8,685 nucleotides of DNA, taken from contig JAGLZJ010000029.1 in NCBI GenBank assembly GCA_023131555.1, forward strand, positions 1-8,685, given 5' to 3'. This document shows positions 1 to 5,151 of this stretch, in pieces. Made by a program: the position numbers and the translations under genes. Position 1 is the first letter of the stretch, and every line of letters starts with the position of its first letter. The stretch is from Candidatus Bathyarchaeota archaeon. Its GTDB lineage: Archaea > Thermoproteota > Bathyarchaeia > Bathyarchaeales > SOJC01. The notes beneath the pieces were generated by a model, which saw only the letters and a list, made by a program, of their open reading frames with translations, ran no database searches and was not told where the DNA came from.

Positions 1-1287
1 CTCGGATGGCGAAGGGTGGTGATTTCAGTAAGAGACAGGAAGATGAAAATCATGAATCGCGAGGATATTGTGACTGCTGGACTTTCGGCTGAAGAAGTAG
101 ATTTCCTATGGAATCATAGGTCCTCCGGAAAGAAGGCACTGGAACGTTTCGGTCCAGATTATGAGCGATTCAGAATTGGCAATTTCTATCATCTTCCATG
201 GAGCGACCCGTGGGTCAGGGAAAAATTCTCCAGTAACACGGTGCCCAGTAAGCTTCAACAGAAGGATATGGTTGACTGGGATCCCCAAGATCTGCTATAC
301 GCTCCGCTCCGATTGGCTGATGGACGGATAGTTGGAGTTCTGAGCATTGATGACCCTCTAGACGGTAGGCGCCCTACGAGGGAGTCCCTTGCTCCGCTTG
401 AATTGTTCATTCACCCGGCTGCGGTGGCTCTCGAAAACGCTCAGCTAATTAAGAGGCTGAACAAGATGCAACAACAATTGAAGGCTGATGCTGAGCTTCT
501 TGAAATGAAGGTGGAAGAGAGAACTAAGGAGCTACGAGATTCTCAAAGAAGGTTGCTTAGAGCCGAACGACTGGCAACAATGGGCGAATTGGCTAGAATG
601 GTCGGTCATGACCTGAGAAACCCTCTAACGGGAATCGCAGTAGCAACATATTACCTGAAGTCTAAATTAAAGTTGAAGACATCGCCAAAAATCAGAGAGA
701 TGTTGGAGTTCATCGAAAAGGACATTGAATACTCAAACAAGATCATTAGCGATCTTCTCGAATATTCAAAGGAGATGAAGCTTGAACGCAAGGAGGTTCA
801 GGTGAAGACAGTAATTGAAGAAGCGATTCTGCTGGCGAAAGTTCCGAAGAATGTTCAGGTAGAGTTCGCGTCTGCGACAAGTCCAAAGATAAAAGTTGAT
901 CCAGGTAAGATGAAGAGAGTTTTCGTTAATATCATCAAGAACTCGCTGGACGCAATGCCAACTGGAGGAAAACTCACAGTCGAGATAGGAGAATCAGCCC
1001 AGTGGTTCACAGTCGCCTTTTCCGACGAAGGAACTGGGTTGCCTGAGGAGCTGATGAAGGATATGTGGCAACCATTGTTCACCACGAAAGCCAAGGGAAT
1101 GGGGTTGGGCCTTCCAATATGTAAACGTATAGTCGAAGCACACGGAGGGGAAATCTCGATTCAGAGCCAACTTGGCGAGGGAACAACAATCACGATCACA
1201 ATACCATCAAGTTTCGAAGTAGAAGGAGGTGAGTCAGAATGGTTGAAAATGGAAGAATCCTTGTTGTCGATGACGAAGACAGCATAA
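1..1287 (+). CDS. GAF-domain sensor histidine kinase (5' partial)
   Basis: Sensor kinase that autophosphorylates a histidine and passes the phosphate to a response regulator, probably the one encoded next. The frame is open to the left edge, so the true start lies outside; a GTG at 16 is in frame but falls inside the GAF domain. Counting codons from base 1, residues 1-140 are the C-terminal part of a GAF-like sensor with the LPWSDPWV and LLYAPLR motifs. Residues 145-200 form a charged coiled coil. The H-box (GHDLRNP) puts the phospho-acceptor at His203. The ATP-binding domain has the N-box (KNSLDAMP, Asn314), G1 (DEGTGLP, Asp342) and G2 (GMGLGLPI, about 366-373). No membrane segment is visible, so this portion is cytoplasmic. 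The last 16 codons and the stop overlap the response-regulator gene, which suggests translational coupling. The ligand of the GAF domain cannot be told. Confidence 0.95.
   Translation, partial: LGWRRVVISVRDRKMKIMNREDIVTAGLSAEEVDFLWNHRSSGKKALERFGPDYERFRIGNFYHLPWSDPWVREKFSSNTVPSKLQQKDMVDWDPQDLLYAPLRLADGRIVGVLSIDDPLDGRRPTRESLAPLELFIHPAAVALENAQLIKRLNKMQQQLKADAELLEMKVEERTKELRDSQRRLLRAERLATMGELARMVGHDLRNPLTGIAVATYYLKSKLKLKTSPKIREMLEFIEKDIEYSNKIISDLLEYSKEMKLERKEVQVKTVIEEAILLAKVPKNVQVEFASATSPKIKVDPGKMKRVFVNIIKNSLDAMPTGGKLTVEIGESAQWFTVAFSDEGTGLPEELMKDMWQPLFTTKAKGMGLGLPICKRIVEAHGGEISIQSQLGEGTTITITIPSSFEVEGGESEWLKMEESLLSMTKTA
1225..1232 (+). promoter_or_regulatory. Strong Shine-Dalgarno for the response regulator
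   Basis: GGAGGTGA, a near-complete match to the archaeal 16S rRNA 3' end, lies six bases before the ATG at 1239 and inside the kinase coding sequence. It fixes the start of the regulator and explains the 49-bp overlap as coupled translation. Confidence 0.85.
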
Positions 1288-1691
1288 GAAAAGTGTTGAA
1301 GACAATTCTGGAAGAAAAAGGATATCGTGTTGATACTGCTGAAAACGGAAAAGAAGCGATTAACAAGTCCAAGCAAGGTGCCTACAATCTGGCGTTGATA
1401 GACGTCAGATTGCCAGACATAGAGGGAACAGAACTCCTAAAAGCAATGGAAAACACGACACCAAACATGGTCAAAGTCATCGTCACTGGTTACCCCTCAC
1501 TTCAAAACGCCATTACAGCAGTGAATAATGGAGCAGATGCATACATTCTGAAGCCTTTCAAAGTGGAGAAAGTCCTGCACACAATAGATGTTCATCTTAG
1601 ACGACAACAGTCGGAGAGAGAATATTCCGAGGAGAGAGTTGCCGAGTTCATTGCGACGAGAGTTAAGGAAATCGAGGAAACCATACGCTGA
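1239..1691 (+). CDS. Receiver-only response regulator
   Basis: A 150-residue CheY-like receiver, the likely phosphorylation partner of the overlapping histidine kinase. The acidic pair Asp11-Asp12, phospho-acceptor Asp55 (LIDVRLPD), switch Thr83 and conserved Lys105 (ILKPF) are all present, so it should be phosphorylatable. After the receiver (residues 5-120) there is only a charged helical tail (about 121-150) and no helix-turn-helix or enzymatic output domain. It probably acts by protein-protein contact or as a phosphorelay intermediate rather than by binding DNA; that is inference from what is missing. The ATG start is firmly set by GGAGGTGA at 1225-1232, six bases upstream, which lies inside the end of the kinase gene. 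A hairpin follows the stop after 12 bases. Confidence 0.94.
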   Translation: MVENGRILVVDDEDSIRKVLKTILEEKGYRVDTAENGKEAINKSKQGAYNLALIDVRLPDIEGTELLKAMENTTPNMVKVIVTGYPSLQNAITAVNNGADAYILKPFKVEKVLHTIDVHLRRQQSEREYSEERVAEFIATRVKEIEETIR

Positions 1692-1703
1692 ACTGAAGCA
1701 GAT

Positions 1704-1731
1704 GCGCACTGAGCTACCCAGCTGAGTGCGC
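1704..1731 (+). terminator. Inverted repeat after the response regulator, possible terminator
   Basis: The arms GCGCACT (1704-1710) and AGTGCGC (1725-1731) are perfectly complementary. Inside them a G-G mismatch is followed by a second AGCT/AGCT stem around an ACCC loop. The hairpin starts 12 bases after the stop codon, in the gap between convergent genes, so it may end or stabilise the kinase/regulator transcript. There is no real T-run behind it, so calling it a terminator is tentative. The rest of the 1692-1894 gap shows only a weak ACCGTA/TACGGT repeat (1794-1824). Confidence 0.4.
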
Positions 1732-1894
1732 TATCAGCCTTCTGCTGTAATCCTTTGTCACAATCACTTGTTGTCGATGCAGCAGATGTTAGGACCGTAC
1801 TAGAGATGTATCGCTTCATACGGTGGCAGAGAGTCCATTCCTTCTGAAGAGAGATCATTTTGCGAATACGTGAAAACGGGTTCGCGTAGGAGGG

Positions 1895-2491
1895 TTATTC
1901 GATGTTTATTGGTTCACCTGCTGACTTCTCTTCTGCTTTCTTCGGCATCGTTACGTCTAAGACTCCGTTCTTGTACGTTGATCGTCCTTTGCTTGGATCA
2001 ACTTCAGCTGGCAGCTGGACTTCCTTGAAGTACTTCCTGTTCGGTGTATTGACGGAGATAGTCAGGGTTTTCGTGCTTCCATGGAGTTTTATGTTCTTCT
2101 TTTCGACGCCTGGCATTTCAGCTACAACTTTGATGTCACCATTGGTTTCAAGGATGTCTACCAGAGGTTCACGCTGCTCCTTGATTTCTATTCGCGGTCT
2201 TCCCCTCTTGGTTCCATGTTTCACGTTTCCGAATTCTTTGACTTTCGGTTTCCCATCGGGTCCTATAGTCACGCTATATCCGTAGACGAAAGGACCCCAT
2301 TGCTTTACTCTTCTACCGTCAGGAAGTGTCCTTTCTCGAATGAGTTCTTTTGGTGCTTTTGATGAGAGCTGTTTGAATTCCGTTTCCATGAGATCTTCCA
2401 TCTCTTTGTAGATTTCGTCGAATCTTCCGAACTCGGAGAAGAAAGGCCATCGTCTCCTGAACCAATTCGACCACCATTCATCTTCAGACAA
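1895..2491 (-). CDS. hsp20: Small heat-shock protein, Hsp20/alpha-crystallin family
   Basis: ATP-independent holdase chaperone of the cytoplasm that binds unfolding proteins and usually forms large oligomers. From the TTG start used here it has 198 residues. The N-terminal arm is rich in Trp, Phe and Arg (EDEWWSNWFRRRWPFF), as expected for substrate binding. A middle segment GPFVYGYSVTIGPDGKP (about 66-82) is a feature I associate with archaeal Hsp20 proteins. The alpha-crystallin domain covers about 109-185 and ends in the hallmark KNGVLDVTMPK. The C-terminal I-N-I (195-197) fits the conserved I-X-I oligomerisation motif. A longer frame starts at a GTG at 2500, but that GTG is itself part of the GGAGGTGAT ribosome site, so the TTG at 2491, four bases behind the site, is more credible. 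The gene is divergent from nth and convergent with the response regulator. Confidence 0.94.
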   Translation of the reverse strand: MSEDEWWSNWFRRRWPFFSEFGRFDEIYKEMEDLMETEFKQLSSKAPKELIRERTLPDGRRVKQWGPFVYGYSVTIGPDGKPKVKEFGNVKHGTKRGRPRIEIKEQREPLVDILETNGDIKVVAEMPGVEKKNIKLHGSTKTLTISVNTPNRKYFKEVQLPAEVDPSKGRSTYKNGVLDVTMPKKAEEKSAGEPINIE

Positions 2492-2494
2492 ATC

Positions 2495-2503
2495 GATCAC
2501 CTC
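2495..2503 (-). promoter_or_regulatory. Shine-Dalgarno that decides the hsp20 start
   Basis: On the minus strand GGAGGTGAT (2503 down to 2495) is a perfect anti-16S match. It contains the GTG at 2500 that would open the longest frame, and a ribosome cannot start within its own binding site. The next start codon in frame is TTG at 2491, with a four-base gap. This supports a protein three residues shorter than the longest frame. Confidence 0.65.
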
Positions 2504-2540
2504 CCTTTCGCAAGATCCCTTAAGATTAGTCGTTTCTTCA

Positions 2541-2560
2541 GTTATTTAGCCTTTAGTAAC
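2541..2560 (-). promoter_or_regulatory. Candidate hsp20 promoter with imperfect palindrome
   Basis: On the minus strand TAAATAA (2548-2542) is a plausible TATA box about 50 bases before the hsp20 start, which would give a leader of roughly 30 bases containing the ribosome site. The same 20 bases begin with GTTA and end with TAAC, and read on the plus strand contain TTTAG twice. An imperfect palindrome over a TATA box could be a repressor site, as archaeal heat-shock genes are often controlled at this place. This is inference from position only. Confidence 0.35.
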
Positions 2561-2577
2561 GGGTCAGGCGTGAGAAG

Positions 2578-2586
2578 TAAATATAT
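2578..2586 (+). promoter_or_regulatory. TATA-like box upstream of nth
   Basis: TAAATATAT preceded by purine-rich GAGAAG is a good archaeal box A with a BRE-like flank. It predicts transcription starting near 2605-2610, which leaves about 100 bases of leader before the nth ATG. A second, weaker candidate (ATTATA, 2653-2658) would give a shorter leader. Confidence 0.45.
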
Positions 2587-2611
2587 GTGGATCGCTGTTA
2601 GAATGTCAAAC

Positions 2612-2641
2612 GCGGAGTATGTGAAATCAACTGCACTCCGC
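2612..2641 (+). other. Stem-loop in the nth leader
   Basis: GCGGAGT (2612-2618) and ACTCCGC (2635-2641) are perfect inverted repeats around a 16-base loop. If transcription begins at the position predicted by the TATA-like box, the stem lies at the very 5' end of the nth mRNA. It may protect the end or affect translation. No known riboswitch class is recognised. Confidence 0.35.
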
Positions 2642-2709
2642 AAGCGATTCGAATTATAGAACAATGAAGGGATGCTTCCTTCAACCTGGAACGGAGAGCC
2701 ACGGACACC

Positions 2710-3348
2710 ATGGACTATAAGAAGGCTAATCAGATAATCAGGACCCTCTCAACCGAGTACCCGAATGCAAAGACTGCATTATACCATAACACCCCTTGGG
2801 AATTGCTTGTGGCCACTGTGCTATCTGCTCAAACAACGGACAGCACGGTCAACAAGGTCACTGAGACGCTATTTAGAAGATACAGGACTGTGCAAGATAT
2901 AGCATACGCTAGCCAAGAGATCCTAGAGAGGGAAATAAGGTCCACAGGTTTCTACCGCCGAAAGGCTAAGTACTTGAAGGAGACTGCGGAAATTTTAATC
3001 GCGAAATTCGATGGTGAAGTACCGAAGACAATGAGTGAACTCACTTCGCTTCCAGGGGTTGCTAGGAAGACAGCGAACATTGTCCTATGGAATGCTTACG
3101 GAGCAATTGAAGGCATAGCAGTGGATACCCATGTTCAAAGATTAGCTCAGAGATTGGGATTATCCGAGAACAAGAATCCTAACAAGATTGAGAGAGATCT
3201 GATGGCTTTGATCCCCAAGGATCAATGGCCGGAGCTGACAAATCTCCTGATCTCTCACGGAAGGAGAGTTTGCGTGGCTCGAAAGCCAAAGTGCACCATA
3301 TGCATCGTGAACAGGCTCTGCCGATCTGCATTTAGCCATGATCGATGA
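2710..3348 (+). CDS. nth: Endonuclease III (DNA glycosylase/AP lyase)
   Basis: Base-excision repair enzyme that removes oxidised pyrimidines and cuts the strand at the abasic site. At 212 residues it has the usual family length. The helix-hairpin-helix LPGVARKTANIV (114-125) carries the catalytic Lys120, and AVDTHVQRLAQRLG holds the catalytic Asp139. The iron-sulfur cluster loop is complete: Cys188-X6-Cys195-X2-Cys198-X5-Cys204. The ATG at 2710 is the only sensible start, since an in-frame stop lies at 2665 with no other start codon in between. No good Shine-Dalgarno sits at normal distance (GGAGAG lies at 2693-2698), so initiation may be weak or depend on the leader. It is divergent from hsp20 and convergent with the FTR-rubredoxin gene, 28 bases away. 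Confidence 0.97.
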   Translation: MDYKKANQIIRTLSTEYPNAKTALYHNTPWELLVATVLSAQTTDSTVNKVTETLFRRYRTVQDIAYASQEILEREIRSTGFYRRKAKYLKETAEILIAKFDGEVPKTMSELTSLPGVARKTANIVLWNAYGAIEGIAVDTHVQRLAQRLGLSENKNPNKIERDLMALIPKDQWPELTNLLISHGRRVCVARKPKCTICIVNRLCRSAFSHDR

Positions 3349-3376
3349 CTAGTTCAGCGCTGATATGGTTTCAGGG

Positions 3377-3919
3377 CTAGATGTTTTCCAAGGGCAATTC
3401 AGCGAAGAACTCTTTTTTTGCCCTGCATATTGGACAGATGTAAGGGGGTTCTTCTCGGAAGCACACGTAGCCACACTGTCTGCAGAACCACAGCGTTTTA
3501 GTCCTATCAGTGACCTTGGTATCCTCGACTAAAGATTTCCCAGTGACCTTGCGCGCTTCTTTACCTTTAACGGAGACAAATGTTTCATCTTGCTTTTTAA
3601 GGGGTCTCCGCTCAGGAATCTGGGTTATTGGGAGACTTTTGGCCGCTATATCAGGTCTTAGATAAAGACCGCAATAGCAGAATCCGAATTCCTGAACATC
3701 TGCGTCACGATAGTCGCATGGACAGATGATGTCTCTGTCACGCTCAAAATCCCCGGAGGCTAGTCTGCATGGACAGGAAGGATATTTGTACCGTTCTTCA
3801 TTGAGTCTTAGTCCTTCCAGAAGGCTATCAAGAATGGAGGGGTCGGTGTGCAGTTCGTAACCATGCGTTCGAGCGTCAGATTGAGCCCTATTTCTTATAC
3901 TATCAACCGTGACCGAGCT
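3377..3919 (-). CDS. Ferredoxin:thioredoxin reductase catalytic domain fused to a rubredoxin-like domain
   Basis: Probably a ferredoxin-dependent disulfide reductase that takes electrons through a [4Fe-4S] centre to reduce a thioredoxin or glutaredoxin. The open frame has 180 codons, numbered here from 3919. Residues 5-90 are the FTR catalytic domain with its three signatures CPC (49-51), CPC (66-68) and CYC (81-83). A basic linker (about 92-140) leads to a rubredoxin-like C-terminus with Cys146-X2-Cys149-X12-Cys162-X2-Cys165. FTR-rubredoxin fusions are known from methanogens. The gene directly follows the glutaredoxin gene, a natural partner. The start is a problem: between the TGA at 3922-3920 and the conserved CPC there is no ATG, GTG or TTG. 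ATA (3898), GTT (3907) and GTC (3913) sit where homology begins. The coordinates therefore mark the open frame, and the true start is unknown. Confidence 0.88.
   Translation of the reverse strand, partial: SSVTVDSIRNRAQSDARTHGYELHTDPSILDSLLEGLRLNEERYKYPSCPCRLASGDFERDRDIICPCDYRDADVQEFGFCYCGLYLRPDIAAKSLPITQIPERRPLKKQDETFVSVKGKEARKVTGKSLVEDTKVTDRTKTLWFCRQCGYVCFREEPPYICPICRAKKEFFAELPLENI
3413..3419 (+). terminator. T-run downstream of nth, possible archaeal terminator
   Basis: Seven consecutive T residues lie 65 bases after the nth stop and inside the 3' part of the convergent FTR gene, where they encode part of an Ala-Lys-Lys stretch. T-runs commonly end archaeal transcripts, so this may stop nth transcription. 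A perfect 10-base palindrome (TCAGCGCTGA, 3354-3363) lies between the two genes. Evidence is positional only. Confidence 0.25.
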
Positions 3920-4193
3920 TCAAAGCCTCCTTGATCTTGTCTTCATGAAATCCATTAATGAGTTTTCCATCAATGATTATCGCGGGAAAACTTATTCGAC
4001 CTCCCTTACTCAGGATGGTCTTTCTGGCTTCTTCTCGCTCTTCATCAGTGCATAGGTCGATGTCGACATACTCATACTCCACGTCATTTTCATTTAGGAA
4101 TTCCTTGGTTCGTTTGCACCATACACATGTACTCAGGGTATATAGACGCACGGAGTGACTGCGGTTCTTGCCGTGGACCTTGGTGGTTCTCAT
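3903..4193 (-). CDS. Glutaredoxin-like disulfide oxidoreductase
   Basis: A 96-residue thioredoxin-fold protein that reduces disulfides in the cytoplasm. The active-site pair is Cys23-Val-Trp-Cys26, followed by the KRTKEFLNENDVEYEYVDID segment typical of glutaredoxins. The cis-proline loop is ISFPAIIIDGKLI, and the C-terminal helix begins after NGFHED. The N-terminus has about 14 basic, polar residues before the first strand (VRLYTL). The ATG at 4193 is preceded by GGGGAG at close spacing. The stop overlaps the region where the FTR-rubredoxin frame must start, so the two genes are almost certainly co-transcribed, and the FTR enzyme is the likely electron donor. The exact substrate is unknown. 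Confidence 0.92.
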   Translation of the reverse strand: MRTTKVHGKNRSHSVRLYTLSTCVWCKRTKEFLNENDVEYEYVDIDLCTDEEREEARKTILSKGGRISFPAIIIDGKLINGFHEDKIKEALKLGHG

Positions 4194-4263
4194 CTTCTCC
4201 CCGTAAACAAGCTTATCTGATGAGCTTTCTCTTTAGAGTTCAAAATCTGCCTCGCGACGCTCG

Positions 4264-4270
4264 ATTTAAG
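4264..4270 (-). promoter_or_regulatory. Candidate TATA box for the glutaredoxin/FTR operon
   Basis: On the minus strand CTTAAAT lies about 75 bases upstream of the glutaredoxin ATG and would give a leader near 50 bases. It is AT-rich in a more GC-rich surrounding and back-to-back with the alaX promoter candidate. The match to box A is only moderate. Confidence 0.3.
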
Positions 4271-4292
4271 CAATTGGATCTCTCGGGAAGGC

Positions 4293-4300
4293 TTAATAAT
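4293..4300 (+). promoter_or_regulatory. Candidate TATA box for alaX
   Basis: TTAATAAT preceded by GGGAAGGC lies about 75 bases before the alaX ATG and predicts a leader of around 50 bases. A second AT-rich spot (CTATAC, 4304-4309) is close by. GTGATG at 4362-4367 can pair with the 16S 3' end and sits four bases before the ATG. Confidence 0.35.
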
Positions 4301-4371
4301 GCTTCTATACGCACAAACCATTGAAACGCTTGCACGTTTGTACAAGAGATGATCATCCGAAGTGATGTCAA

Positions 4372-5094
4372 ATGACTGAGCAACTCTATCTTGAAGACAG
4401 CTACCTAAAAGAATGCAATTCCACAGTTCTCAAAGTCGAGAAGAATACCCACGCTATCTTGAACCGCACGATTTTCTACCCCAAGGGAGGCGGTCAACCA
4501 GAAGATACTGGAAAAATTCTGAAGGATGAAGAAACATACAACGTTCTTCACGTTCAGAAAACCTCAGGCGAAATATGGCACGAAGTTGACGAGGAAGGTC
4601 TAAACGCCGGTGATACAATACGCTGCGTCTTGGGTTGGAAACGTCGATACAAGCTCATGCGAAGCCATACAGCGGCTCATGTTTTCGCCTCGCTGCTATG
4701 CAGTGAAACAGGAGCATTAGTGACAGGCAATCAGCTTAAAGAAGACAAGATTCGGTTTGACTTCAGCTTGGAAAGATATGACCGCGAAATGCTTCTCACG
4801 TTCGTTGACAAGACAAACAGAATACTCAGGGAAAACATTCCAGTCAAATGGTATGAACTTCCTAGGGATGAAGCACTCAGAATACCAGGAGTAGTAAAGA
4901 TGGCTAAGGCAATTCCCCCGAACTTACCCCGCCTTCGTCTCGTAGAGATAGAAGGAATCGACATTCAGGCTGATGGCGGAACCCACGTCAGAAAACTATC
5001 TGAAGTAGGGCAGATAAGACTGCTTAAGACTGAGAACAAGGGAAAGAACAATCGTCGAGTCTATTTCGCATTGACTCCAACCTTGCAGAACTAA
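4372..5094 (+). CDS. alaX: Alanyl-tRNA editing protein, AlaX-M type
   Basis: Stand-alone hydrolase that clears Ser (or Gly) wrongly attached to tRNA-Ala, backing up the editing domain of alanyl-tRNA synthetase. It has 240 residues, fitting the medium AlaX-M class. The N-terminal beta-barrel carries the glycine-rich FYPKGGGQPEDTG (35-47). The editing core has the metal-binding HTAAH (His99, His103) and the second half of the site, DGGTH, with His205. In the usual motif CGGTH the first residue is a zinc-binding Cys; here it is Asp201. An Asp at this place may be a known variant of archaeal AlaX-M, but I cannot check this. The start is supported by the upstream GTGATG. The CofE-like gene follows 57 bases behind on the same strand. 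Confidence 0.93.
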   Translation: MTEQLYLEDSYLKECNSTVLKVEKNTHAILNRTIFYPKGGGQPEDTGKILKDEETYNVLHVQKTSGEIWHEVDEEGLNAGDTIRCVLGWKRRYKLMRSHTAAHVFASLLCSETGALVTGNQLKEDKIRFDFSLERYDREMLLTFVDKTNRILRENIPVKWYELPRDEALRIPGVVKMAKAIPPNLPRLRLVEIEGIDIQADGGTHVRKLSEVGQIRLLKTENKGKNNRRVYFALTPTLQN

Positions 5095-5151
5095 TTCAGA
5101 CGAAAATAAAACATCGCAACTGAGAGATAGCTAAAAAGCAGCGGAATAGCT

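Noticed and set aside
1592..1858. Minus-strand 88-codon frame between response regulator and hsp20
   Set aside because: More than a third lies antisense to the receiver gene; composition is Ser/Ala-rich with no recognisable fold and no promoter or ribosome site.
1902..2362. Plus-strand open frames opposite hsp20
   Set aside because: They mirror the hsp20 coding strand, show no family motifs, and the minus strand reads a complete alpha-crystallin protein.
3920..3922. TGA in the FTR frame read as selenocysteine
   Set aside because: It lies upstream of the conserved domain, at no catalytic position, and I see no SECIS-like element; the shape of the region does not call for recoding.
3917..3932. 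GGAGG-CTT-TGA on the minus strand, resembling the prfB frameshift site
   Set aside because: A +1 shift at this CTT-TGA would lead into the glutaredoxin frame, not the FTR frame, so it cannot produce the FTR protein; the resemblance is probably chance.
4127..4324. Plus-strand 65-codon frame in the glutaredoxin/alaX gap
   Set aside because: Begins antisense to glutaredoxin, overlaps both promoter candidates and has no plausible ribosome site or family match.
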